From Paraoerskovia marina DSM 21750 (lineage in GTDB: Bacteria > Actinomycetota > Actinomycetes > Actinomycetales > Cellulomonadaceae): a stretch of 64,000 bases of DNA. The stretch is taken from positions 496,001-560,000 of the forward strand of contig NZ_JNIY01000003.1 of the NCBI RefSeq assembly GCF_000701465.1, in the 5' to 3' direction. Positions 17,098 to 25,690 of this stretch are shown here, piece after piece; position 1 is the stretch's first letter, and each line of letters starts with the position of its first letter. The position numbers were made by a program, and so were the translations under genes. The notes below the pieces were generated by a model. It did no database searches. It was not told the origin of the DNA and was given only the letters and a program-made list of their open reading frames with translations.

Positions 17098-18220
17098 ATG
17101 GCCCCGAAGAATCCGTTCAAGCCCACCGCAGGCGCACGCCCGCCTGTCCTGGCCGGACGCCAGGACGACCTCGACCTGATCGACGAGTCCCTGGACAACG
17201 GCCCCGGCGCGCCCGGGCGCCTCGCGCTCGTGACCGGCGCACGTGGTGTCGGCAAGACGGCGATGCTCGCCGCCATTGCCGACCTCGTCGCCACCAAAGC
17301 GCAGTGGGTCACCATCACCGAGACCGCCCACCCCGGCCTGACCGAGCGACTGCGCGAGACCGCACTACGCCGTGACGCCGCGACCACCCACGATCCTGAC
17401 GTCGGACGCATCACCGGCATCACCCTGCCCGGGAACATCGGATTGCATCGCGAGGCGCCCAGGCAACCCGCCGAGACGATGCGCACCGCACTCGTGCGGC
17501 TCCTGGACACCCTCGACCGCTACGACACCGGCCTGATCGCGACCATCGACGAGGTCCAGGGCGGTCGCCTCGACGAACTACGCGAGGTCGCGGCCACGTT
17601 CCAGCACCTGACCGGCGAGGGTCGCAACCACGCACTGATCCTGGCCGGGCTGCCCTCCGCAGTCTCCGACGTGCTCAACGACTCCGTGCTGACCTTCCTG
17701 CGCCGAGCCGAGCCCATCACCTTCAGCGCGGTCTCGCCGGACGACGTACGCGCAGCCCTGGCCGACCCCATCGAAGCCTCCGGGCGCGCGATCGACGCCG
17801 ACGCCCTCGAACTCGCCGTCGAAGCCACCGGCGGCTACCCCTACCTGATCCAGCTCGTGGGCTACCAGGTCTGGCGGCGCGCGCGCGACGAGCACATCGA
17901 CGCCGACGCAGCGCGCGCGGGCATCGCCGCCGCGCTCACACGCCCGGGCGCGACCGTCCACGACGCCGCCCTGGCGGACCTGTCCAACGTCGACCGCTCG
18001 TTCCTGATAGCCATGGCCCGAGACGACGGCCCCTCCCGTGTCGGCGACGTGCGCGAACGCCTGGGCCGGGACTCGAACTACGTCACCGTGTACCGCAACC
18101 GCCTCATCGAGGCTGGGGTGATCGAGCCTGCCGGGTACGGACTTGTGACGTTCTCCCTGCCCTCCATGCGCGACCACCTGCGCCAGCACGCCGCGCACCA
18201 GCACAGCCCCTGGGGGCTGA
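17098..18220 (+). CDS. Orc1/Cdc6-like AAA ATPase with C-terminal winged helix; own stop codon missing
   Basis: Walker A GARGVGKT is at residues 47-54, Walker B IDE near 150-152, a sensor-like LILAGLPS near 178-186, and a lid and C-terminal winged helix about 275-365 (RVGDVRERLGRDSNYVTVYR, then GLVTFSLPSMRDHL). Homology-like sequence ends near 18205. The frame has no stop there: it stays open to 19077, running 775 bases over the methyltransferase gene as arginine/serine/proline-rich shadow sequence. A one-base shift would end it at the TGA at 18218-18220, the end given here. So the 3' end is either frameshifted, truncated, or read into its neighbour. The function is unknown; such ATPases occur scattered in actinobacteria. 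The adjacent direct repeats suggest DNA binding. Confidence 0.7.
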
Positions 18221-18302
18221 GAGTCGGCGCACCGCACCAGGACGAGATGGTCTCGGCTTCGGGTGACTTCTGGTGCGCGGCGTCGCGGGGGAGGATGGAG
18301 GC

Positions 18303-19931
18303 ATGGCCACCCCGGTTCCTGATCCCACCGTCCCCGTCAGCTCGGACGCCGCGCTCGTCGCGGCGCTGCGCGACGACCTCGGCTCGGCCGACTTCACGGT
18401 CGACGGCGTCGAGTCCCTGCTGGGTCCGCTCGCCGCCGCGGCGCTCGACCGGGAGCAGCCGTTGCCGGCGCGCCGGGTCACGCGCACCGTTCTCGACGGC
18501 GGCCGCGGGTCGGGGACCGAGCGGCAGGCGGCCCTCACCGCGCTGTTCCTCCTCGGCGACGACGTCGCGGCCGCCACGGTCGAGACGGCTCTGCCCTCGG
18601 TGGGGCTCGACGGTGCGGTGCGGCTCGGTCTGGTGGAGCGCGCAGGCGGCGGCCCGGAGGACGCGGTCCGCGCCCGCGTCGAGCTGCGCCCGTATGCCGC
18701 GACCGACGCCGAGGGCCCGGTGTCGTGGTGGCTCGCCTCTGACCTGCGCGAGCTCCAGACGGGGCGCCGTCTGCGCGCCGACCACGTGCTGGGCGCCGGC
18801 GGGGCGGCCGCGACGCTCGCGCAGGTCACGGTGCGCACTCCGGTCGACCGGGTCCTGGACCTCGGGACCGGTTCGGGGATCCAGGCGCTGCACGCCTCCC
18901 GGCACGCGTGCCACGTCGTCGGGACGGACATCTCGCGTCGCGCGCTCGGGTTCGCCCGGTTCAACGCGCTGCTCGACGGCGTCGACCCGGGGGTGGTCGA
19001 GCTCCGCGAGGGGTCGATGCTCGAGCCGGTCGCCGACGAGCTGTTCGACCTCGTGGTGTCCAACCCGCCCTTCGTGATCACGCCCCGCGCCGGCCGCGGG
19101 TCGGGAGCACAGGCCGTCCCTGACTACGAGTACCGCGACGGTGGCCAGGCGGGGGACGACGTCGTCCGCTCCCTGATCACGGGCGTCGGGTCGGTCCTGG
19201 CCCCGGGCGGCGTGGCGCAGATGCTCGGCAACTGGGAGCAGCGACGCGGCGAGGACTGGACCGAGCGGGTCGGTGCGTGGCTCGAGGAGTCGGGGCTGGA
19301 CGGCTGGGTGATCCAGCGCGAGGCGCTCGATCCCGCGGAGTACGCAGAGACCTGGATCCGCGACGGCGGCAGCTCGCGGGAGCGCGACCCTGCCGCGTGG
19401 GACGCCGCCTACGGCGCGTGGCTCGACGACTTCGCGGCCCGCGACGTCGAGTCGGTCGGCTTCGGGATCGTCACCCTGCGCCGTCCCTCCGAGGGTCGGA
19501 CCGGAGGGCGGCTGCGGCGACTGGAGCAGCACACGGGTTCGATCCGGCAGCCGCTCGGCGACCACATGGCGGCCTCGCTGGCCGCGCACGACTGGCTCGC
19601 CGCGCGCGACGACGCCGCGCTGGCGGCCGCGCACCTCGTCGTCGCGGGGGACGTCACGGAGGAGCGCTACCTGACCCCGGGCGCCCAGGACCCGAACATC
19701 GTGATCGTGCGGCAGGGCGACGGGCTCGGGCGCGGCATTCAGGCGTCGTCTCCGCTCGCCGCGCTGGTCGGGGTGTGCGACGGAGAGCTGGGTGTCGGGC
19801 AGATCGTCGCCGCGCTCGCCGCGCTCTTCGAGGTCCGCGCCGACGAGCTCGCCGCGGAGCTGCTGCCCGCCGTCCGGAACCTCGTCCGCGACGGCTTCCT
19901 GGCCCCGCTTCCGGCGGATCCCCGGGCCTGA
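18303..19931 (+). CDS. Class I SAM-dependent methyltransferase (NPPF type)
   Basis: A 542-residue protein. The central domain has the SAM-binding motif VLDLGTGSGIQALHAS (about residues 182-197) and the catalytic VVSNPPF (about 249-255), the motif of N-methyltransferases such as HemK/RlmG types that modify Gln side chains or rRNA bases. The N-terminal 150 residues and C-terminal 200 residues are extra domains seen in actinobacterial members. The ATG at 18303 follows GAGGATGGAGG. Substrate not determinable here. Confidence 0.85.
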   Translation: MATPVPDPTVPVSSDAALVAALRDDLGSADFTVDGVESLLGPLAAAALDREQPLPARRVTRTVLDGGRGSGTERQAALTALFLLGDDVAAATVETALPSVGLDGAVRLGLVERAGGGPEDAVRARVELRPYAATDAEGPVSWWLASDLRELQTGRRLRADHVLGAGGAAATLAQVTVRTPVDRVLDLGTGSGIQALHASRHACHVVGTDISRRALGFARFNALLDGVDPGVVELREGSMLEPVADELFDLVVSNPPFVITPRAGRGSGAQAVPDYEYRDGGQAGDDVVRSLITGVGSVLAPGGVAQMLGNWEQRRGEDWTERVGAWLEESGLDGWVIQREALDPAEYAETWIRDGGSSRERDPAAWDAAYGAWLDDFAARDVESVGFGIVTLRRPSEGRTGGRLRRLEQHTGSIRQPLGDHMAASLAAHDWLAARDDAALAAAHLVVAGDVTEERYLTPGAQDPNIVIVRQGDGLGRGIQASSPLAALVGVCDGELGVGQIVAALAALFEVRADELAAELLPAVRNLVRDGFLAPLPADPRA

Positions 19932-19959
19932 GCCCGGCGTCCTGCGCGTCCGTCCGGGA

Positions 19960-21486
19960 CTACGTCTGCGCGGGCAGGCGGACCTCGAACACGGTGCCGG
20001 TCTCGGCGCCCGGGTCGGCCACCGACGTCACACGGACCCGGCCGTGGTGCGCCTGCACGACCGCCTCGGCGATCGCGAGGCCGAGGCCCGTCGAGACGGT
20101 GGCCCCCGTGCGGCCGGCGTTGCCACGGCTGAAGCGCTGAAAGAGGTGCGGGATCTGCTCGGCGGGGATGCCCGGGCCGTCGTCCGTGACCGTCACGACG
20201 ACGTCGTCGCCCGCGGCGCGGAGCCCGACGACGACCCGGGTCCCGGCCGGCGTGTGCACGCGGGCGTTGCCGACGAGGTTGGTGAACACCTGGCGCAGGC
20301 GCATCTCGTCGCCGAGGACGACGAGGTCGGGGGCGTCGTCGGGGCCGCCGGGCAGGTCGAGCTCCCACTGGTGGTCCGCCCCGGCCGCGTGGGCGTCCGT
20401 GACGGCGTCGACGGCGAGGATGGAGAGGTCGACGGGCTCGCGGACGAGAGGGCGCCCTGCGTCCAGTCGGGCGAGCAGCAGCAGGTCTTCGACCAGGGAA
20501 CCCATGCGTGCCGCCTCGGACTCGATGCGGTCGAGCGCGCGCTGGGTGTCCGGGGCCACCTCGTCGGGCGAGCGCCGGACGAGCTCGGAGTACCCGCGGA
20601 TCGAGGCGAGCGGTGTGCGCAGCTCGTGGGAGGCGTCGGCGACGAACTGCCGGACCTGGGTCTCGGAGTCGTGGCGGGCGGTCAGCGACGTCTCGACGTG
20701 GTCGAGCATCCGGTTGAGCGCGGCGCCCACCTGACCGACCTCGGTCCGTTCGTCGGCGAGCGACTCGTCGACGCGGGGGATCTCGGCCACCTCGCCACGG
20801 TCCAGCGGAAGCTCGGAGACACGCGCCGCGGCGCCGGCGACGGCCTCGAGCGGACGCAGGTTGCGGCGGACGAGCCATGCCCCGACGAGGCCGGCGATCA
20901 CCACGCCGATCGCCGCGAGCAGGACCTCGACGAGGACGAACTGCGAGACGACGCTGCTGACGGTCGACGTGCTCATCGCGGTGACCACCGTCATGCCGTC
21001 CTGCGAGTCCTCGCCGGGGCCCGCTCCGTCCGGGGTGCCGACGGACTCGGCGACGGCGCGGTAGTCGCCGAGGTCGGGGACCGCGACGTCGTGCGCCGCG
21101 CCGTCGGTGCTCACCTCGGACAGTGCGTCGGCCTGCTCGTCGGTCAGGGCCACCCAGGTTCCGCTCGTGTTCACGTAGCCGCCGTTCGCGGTCCCGTCGA
21201 CGACGATCATGTTGATGGTCCCGGCGTTCTGTCCCGGGGGTGGTCCGAGTGTCCCGGCGCCGTCGCCCGTGCCGTCGCCGTTGCCGCCCCCGGCGTTGTC
21301 GAGCGGGAACCGTACGGCGCGCTCGCTCGCCGCGTGCAGCTCGCTGTCGAGCTGGCTGTAGAGGTTGTCGCGGATGGCGACCGCGGAGGCGAACGCCAGC
21401 GCTGCGGAGAACGCGAGCAGCAGGACGATCAGCACGCCGACCAGTCGGCGGCGCAACGTCACCGCACGACGGGAGCGCTCGGTCAC
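19960..21486 (-). CDS. Sensor histidine kinase
   Basis: A 508-residue membrane kinase: membrane segment about 14-36, an extracytoplasmic sensor region of about 140 residues with a Gly/Asp-rich stretch, second membrane segment about 185-207, HAMP linker, H-box FVADASHELRTPLASIRGYS (phospho-accepting His near 286), N-box NLVGNARVHTP, DDGPGIP, and STGLGLAI. The GTG start overlaps the response regulator stop by four bases, so the pair is co-translated. The signal sensed is unknown. Confidence 0.93.
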   Translation of the reverse strand: MTERSRRAVTLRRRLVGVLIVLLLAFSAALAFASAVAIRDNLYSQLDSELHAASERAVRFPLDNAGGGNGDGTGDGAGTLGPPPGQNAGTINMIVVDGTANGGYVNTSGTWVALTDEQADALSEVSTDGAAHDVAVPDLGDYRAVAESVGTPDGAGPGEDSQDGMTVVTAMSTSTVSSVVSQFVLVEVLLAAIGVVIAGLVGAWLVRRNLRPLEAVAGAAARVSELPLDRGEVAEIPRVDESLADERTEVGQVGAALNRMLDHVETSLTARHDSETQVRQFVADASHELRTPLASIRGYSELVRRSPDEVAPDTQRALDRIESEAARMGSLVEDLLLLARLDAGRPLVREPVDLSILAVDAVTDAHAAGADHQWELDLPGGPDDAPDLVVLGDEMRLRQVFTNLVGNARVHTPAGTRVVVGLRAAGDDVVVTVTDDGPGIPAEQIPHLFQRFSRGNAGRTGATVSTGLGLAIAEAVVQAHHGRVRVTSVADPGAETGTVFEVRLPAQT

Positions 21487-22214
21487 GGGGTGTCCGTCGC
21501 CGCGGGCTTGAGCACGTAGCCGACCCCTCGCAGCGTGTGGATCATCGGCTCGCGGCCCGCGTCGATCTTGCGCCGCAGGTAGGAGATGTAGAGCTCGACG
21601 ATGTTCGCCTGCCCGCCGAAGTCGTAGGCCCAGACGCGGTCGAGGATCTGTGCCTTCGACAGCGCGCGTCGTGGGTTGCGCATCAGGAAGCGCAGGAGCT
21701 CGAACTCGGTGGCCGTGAGGTGGATCTCCTCACCCCCGCGGGTGACCTCGTGGGAGTCCTCGTCCATCACGAGGTCGCCGACGACGACGGTCGCGTCCGA
21801 GCGGGCGGCGCTCGCCCCGGCCCGTCGCATGAGGGCGCGGAGGCGGGCGACGACCTCCTCGAGGCTGAACGGCTTGGTGACGTAGTCGTCCCCCCCGGCC
21901 GTCAGGCCCGCTACCCGGTCCTCCACCGAGTCGCGCGCCGTGAGGAAGAGCACGGGGACGTCGGGGGAGTGCGCGCGCATCCGCTGCAGCACCGTCAGCC
22001 CGTCGATGTCGGGCAGCGTCACGTCGAGCACGACGACGTCGGGGTCCACCTCGCGGGCCAGCCGCACCGCGGTCTGGCCGTCGAGCGCCGTCGAGATGTC
22101 CCACCCCTCGTAGCGCAGGGCCGAGGTGAGGAGCTCGGCGAGGTTCGGCTCGTCGTCGACGACGAGGACGCGCAGGGGGCTGCCGTCGGGGCGGGTGAGG
22201 TTTTCGATGGCCAC
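21483..22214 (-). CDS. OmpR family response regulator
   Basis: A receiver domain (RVLVVDDEPNLAELL; phospho-Asp in VVVLDVTLPD; Lys in VTKPF) is followed by a winged-helix DNA-binding domain (LTATEFELLRFLMRNPRRALSK, ending TLRGVGYVLKP). 243 residues from the GTG at 22214. An ATG at 22238 in the same frame would add eight residues, and the ribosome-binding sites do not clearly decide between them. It is partner to the downstream kinase and lies 20-44 bases after the TetR gene on the same strand. Confidence 0.92.
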   Translation of the reverse strand: MAIENLTRPDGSPLRVLVVDDEPNLAELLTSALRYEGWDISTALDGQTAVRLAREVDPDVVVLDVTLPDIDGLTVLQRMRAHSPDVPVLFLTARDSVEDRVAGLTAGGDDYVTKPFSLEEVVARLRALMRRAGASAARSDATVVVGDLVMDEDSHEVTRGGEEIHLTATEFELLRFLMRNPRRALSKAQILDRVWAYDFGGQANIVELYISYLRRKIDAGREPMIHTLRGVGYVLKPAATDTP

Positions 22215-22258
22215 GGATCCATCGTCGCCCCCCGACATCAGGTCCGCCTGTGCGGGGT

Positions 22259-22969
22259 CTATGAGTCCCCTGTGTGCTCTTCCGGTTGGGCGAGGGGGAG
22301 GGTCGCCCGTGCGCTGCCGGCAAGCGTCGCGCTCATGATCGCCTCGATGGCGAACGCGGTGCTGTCCGCGAGCCGGACGGCCTCCGGGTCGAGGAGCCAC
22401 TGGCTCTGCAGGCCGTCCATCACGCCGATGATGGCGCTCGCGGCGCGGTCGAGCGTCGCGCGGTCGAGGTCGACCTCGACGCTCCGCTCCGCCGCGACCT
22501 CGGACAGGGCGGTGCCGATCGACTCTCGAAGTACCCGGAACCGCTCCGTGACCCAGTCGGCCGCCGGATGCCCGTCGGTCACGGACTCGCCGGTGATCGC
22601 GGTGTACGCCTGGACGATACCCGGGCGGTCCTCGTTCATCCGCGCGGTGCGCACGAGGTGACGGAAGAGCTCCAGTCCCTCGGGAATGTGCTGCCCCTCG
22701 AGGTGCTCGACGTCGACGCGGTCGCGGAACTCGAGCACGGCGATGAGCAGGCGGTCCTTGGACCCGAAGTGGTGCAGGACGCCGGCATGGGTGATCCCGA
22801 CCTGTTCGGCGACCTCGGCGAGAGAGCCGTTGTGGTAGCCGCGAGACCCGAAGGTTCGCATGGCGGCGCTGAGGATCTCCTCCCGGCGTTCTGCGGTCGC
22901 AGCCCGCGGGCGCCGCGCGCGGGCTGTGCCTGAGGCGGGCCTCTCCTCGGCGGCTGTGGTCGATTCCAT
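22259..22969 (-). CDS. TetR family regulator of the GH3/oligosaccharide operon
   Basis: A 236-residue TetR protein: helix-turn-helix at about residues 30-75 (REEILSAAMRTFGSRGYHNG, then LAEVAEQVGITHAGVLHHFGSK), then a ligand domain. It is divergent from the GH3 gene, with two related operator-like sites between them. TetR regulators of this kind govern glycosidase genes in actinobacteria that lack a local LacI. The short gap to the two-component genes suggests they may share its transcript. Confidence 0.88.
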   Translation of the reverse strand: MESTTAAEERPASGTARARRPRAATAERREEILSAAMRTFGSRGYHNGSLAEVAEQVGITHAGVLHHFGSKDRLLIAVLEFRDRVDVEHLEGQHIPEGLELFRHLVRTARMNEDRPGIVQAYTAITGESVTDGHPAADWVTERFRVLRESIGTALSEVAAERSVEVDLDRATLDRAASAIIGVMDGLQSQWLLDPEAVRLADSTAFAIEAIMSATLAGSARATLPLAQPEEHTGDS

Positions 22970-22997
22970 GTCGCAACCATACTGTGATCTAGATCAA

Positions 22998-23061
22998 CTT
23001 ACTAACTCGTCAGTAAGTGTGGTTCTATGTGAGCACAGTCACTTACTGGGTAGTCAGCAAA
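22998..23061. promoter_or_regulatory. Twin TetR operator sites between tetR and the GH3 gene
   Basis: Site 1, CTTACTAACTCGTCAGTAAG (22998-23017), has arms CTTACT and AGTAAG. Site 2, CTTACTGGGTAGTCAGCAAA (23042-23061), resembles the reverse complement of site 1, sharing CTTACTG and AGT-AG. Their starts are 44 bases apart in the 135-base intergenic gap. The duplicated AT-rich half-sites strongly suggest binding of the divergent TetR protein. Confidence 0.6.
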
Positions 23062-23104
23062 TGCCCGGACGAAGCCGATGACAACGACGTCAAGGAGTAC
23101 ATGC

Positions 23105-25639
23105 GTGTCGACCCAGACGAGGCCCGAGACCGGCCTGCTTGCGCGATCGGTGCTCGGCGCCCTCACGCTCGAGGAGAAGATCTCCCTGGTCGTCGGCCGG
23201 GACATGTGGACCACCCGTGGCCTGCCGAGGGTCGGGCTCCGGCCGATCGCTCTCTCCGACGGTCCGGTCGGCGTGCGCGGGACCAGCCCGGACGAGTCGG
23301 TACGCTCCGCGATGCTCCCCGCGCCGAGCGCGCTGTCGGCGACGTGGGACCGAGAGCTCGCGTGGCGTGTCGGCGCGCTCTTCGCGTCCGAGGCGCGTCG
23401 TCACGGGGTCGACGTCGTCCTGGCACCCCAGGTCAACCTCCAACGGACCCCGGTCGGCGGCAGGCACTTCGAGTGCTACTCGGAGGATCCGCACCTGACC
23501 GCCGAGATCGCCGTCGCCGTCGTGAGCGCGGCACAGGAGCGCGGCGTGGGCATGTGCGTGAAGCACTTCGTCGCCAACGACTCGGAGACGGACCGGACCA
23601 AATACGTCGCGCGGGTCGAGGCGCGTGCCCTGCGCGAGGTGTATCTCCCGCCCTTCGAACGGCTCGTCCGTGAGGCGGGCGCGTGGTCCGTGATGGGGGC
23701 GTACTCCGGCGTCGACGTCGGCGGCGTCGCTGCACCCGCGCTCGAGCACCGCCCGCTGCTGACCGGCGTCCTCAAGGACGAGTGGGGCTTCGACGGCGTG
23801 GTCGTGAGCGACTGGGTCGCGACCAAGTCGGTCCTGCCCGCCGTCCGCGGCGGTCTCGATCTGCAGATGCCGGGCCCGGACGGTCCGTGGGGAGTCGGGT
23901 TGCGCGACGCGGTGGCGGCGGGCGAGGTCACCGAGGCCGAGCTCGACGAGAAGGTCTCCAGGATCCTGCTCCTCGCGGAGCGGGTCGGCGCGCTGGCCGG
24001 TGCCGACGCTGCGGCGGCACCGGCCGGCACTGCCTGGCCCGACGCGGTCGGCGAACGACCGTCCGACGCCGCGCCACCGGCGCAGAGCATCCTGAGGGAG
24101 GTCACCGCCCGCTCCGTCGTCGTGCTCAAGGACGACCCGCGGCTGATCCCGACGGGTGTGCGGAACGCGCGGAGGATCGCCCTGGTCGGACCGAACGCGG
24201 CCGAGCTCTTCCTCCAGGGCGGCGGGTCCTCCTTCGTCCGACCGGACCACGTGACGCACCTGCCGTCCGAGCTGCAGGCGGCGCTGCCGGCGACGCGGGT
24301 CGACGTCCATCCGGGAGCCAGGGCCCGGCAGAACCCGCCCGCGCTCGACGTCGGCGCTCGATGCACCGACCCCGAGAGCGGGCTGCCCGGCGTACGGATC
24401 GAGCTGCTCTCCGCCGACGGGCACGTCCTGTCGTCCGTCGTCCACGACGAATGGAACGGGTGGTTCGCCGAGGTCGTACCGGAGGCCCGCACCCTGCGAC
24501 TCACGACCTCCGTCCACCTGGCCGAGCCCGGACGCCACGAACTCGGCGCCGGCACCGTCGGGGTGCACCGTGTCCTCGTCGACGGCCAGCTCGTCTGTGC
24601 CGGAGACGTCGTCGTCGCCGAGGAGATCATCCTCAGCAGCGGTCACAACCACCCGGTCGCCACCACGGTGGTGTTCGACGTCGACGAGCCGACCGACGTG
24701 GTGCTGGCCGCCGAGCTCCAGGTGGTCCATCCGGTCGGATACGACTCGTTCGTCCGCGCTGCCCTCGTCCACCGGCTGCCAGGGCCGGGCGACGACGAGG
24801 TGATGGCGCAGGCGGTCGAGGCCGCGAGGGCCGCCGACCTGGCGGTCGTCGTCGTCGGCACCACCGAGGAGGTGGAGTCCGAGGGGTTCGACCGCACGTC
24901 GCTCGACCTGCCTGGAAACCAGGACGAGCTCGTCCGGCGGGTCGTCGCCGCGAATCCGCGCACCGTCGTCGTGGTCAACGCCGGGGCGCCCGTCCTGCTG
25001 CCGTGGCTCGATGGCGCGCCGTCCGTGCTGTGGGCCTGGCTGCCCGGCCAGGAAGGCGGTGCGGCGCTCGCTGACGTGCTGACCGGACAAACCGAACCGT
25101 CGGGCCGGCTTCCGTGGACGTTGCCCGCGCGAGCGTCGGACGTCCCCGTGCCCCACGCGACACCCGTCGACGGGATCGTCGAGTACATGGAGGGCGTCCA
25201 CGTCGGCTACCGCGCCTGGGAGCGCGACGGTCTGACACCGGCCGCCTGCTTCGGCCACGGACTGGGGTGGACCACCTGGTCGTACGACGGCGTCACGCTC
25301 GTCGTCGATCCGGATCACCCGGGCGACGTCACGGTGGACGTCACGATCCGCAACGACGGCGAGCGCTCGGGCCGAGAGGTCGTCCAGGTCTACGTCGAGC
25401 CCCCGCCGGGGTCGCAGGACGACCGCCCGCGGCGGTGGCTCGGCGGCTTCACGGTCGTCGACGTCGATCCGGGAGAGTCGGCGACGGCACGTGTCCGCGT
25501 TCCGCTCCGTGTGTTCCAGGTCTGGTCCGTCGACACCTGGGTCACGCCCGTCGGTCGTCACACGCTTCGTGTCGGTCGGTCGGTCCGAGACCTTCGCCTG
25601 ACGGTGGGTGTACCGCCCCTGTCCCCGAACAACCCGTAG
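23105..25639 (+). CDS. Glycoside hydrolase family 3 beta-glycosidase
   Basis: An 844-residue enzyme with no signal peptide, so probably cytoplasmic. The N-terminal GH3 barrel (about 10-300) has the substrate/acid-base loop VKHFVANDSE (about 155-165) and the nucleophile Asp in GVVVSDW near residue 236. The C-terminal GH3 domain appears interrupted by a PA14-like insert about 420-560 (LSADGHVLSSVVHDEWNGW onward). A fibronectin-III-like domain (GREVVQVYVEPP) closes the protein. I chose the GTG at 23105, seven bases after AAGGAG, over the ATG at 23078. It probably cleaves oligosaccharides or glycosides imported by the transporter encoded downstream. Confidence 0.92.
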   Translation: MSTQTRPETGLLARSVLGALTLEEKISLVVGRDMWTTRGLPRVGLRPIALSDGPVGVRGTSPDESVRSAMLPAPSALSATWDRELAWRVGALFASEARRHGVDVVLAPQVNLQRTPVGGRHFECYSEDPHLTAEIAVAVVSAAQERGVGMCVKHFVANDSETDRTKYVARVEARALREVYLPPFERLVREAGAWSVMGAYSGVDVGGVAAPALEHRPLLTGVLKDEWGFDGVVVSDWVATKSVLPAVRGGLDLQMPGPDGPWGVGLRDAVAAGEVTEAELDEKVSRILLLAERVGALAGADAAAAPAGTAWPDAVGERPSDAAPPAQSILREVTARSVVVLKDDPRLIPTGVRNARRIALVGPNAAELFLQGGGSSFVRPDHVTHLPSELQAALPATRVDVHPGARARQNPPALDVGARCTDPESGLPGVRIELLSADGHVLSSVVHDEWNGWFAEVVPEARTLRLTTSVHLAEPGRHELGAGTVGVHRVLVDGQLVCAGDVVVAEEIILSSGHNHPVATTVVFDVDEPTDVVLAAELQVVHPVGYDSFVRAALVHRLPGPGDDEVMAQAVEAARAADLAVVVVGTTEEVESEGFDRTSLDLPGNQDELVRRVVAANPRTVVVVNAGAPVLLPWLDGAPSVLWAWLPGQEGGAALADVLTGQTEPSGRLPWTLPARASDVPVPHATPVDGIVEYMEGVHVGYRAWERDGLTPAACFGHGLGWTTWSYDGVTLVVDPDHPGDVTVDVTIRNDGERSGREVVQVYVEPPPGSQDDRPRRWLGGFTVVDVDPGESATARVRVPLRVFQVWSVDTWVTPVGRHTLRVGRSVRDLRLTVGVPPLSPNNP

Positions 25640-25690
25640 GACCGCTCGCGGGGACGACCCCGTGGACGACATCAGTGCAAGGAGGCACTC

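Noticed and set aside
17082-17375. Alternative start and frame for the ATPase from a GTG at 17082
   Set aside because: It reads in a different frame and gives Arg/Pro-rich sequence without the Walker motifs.
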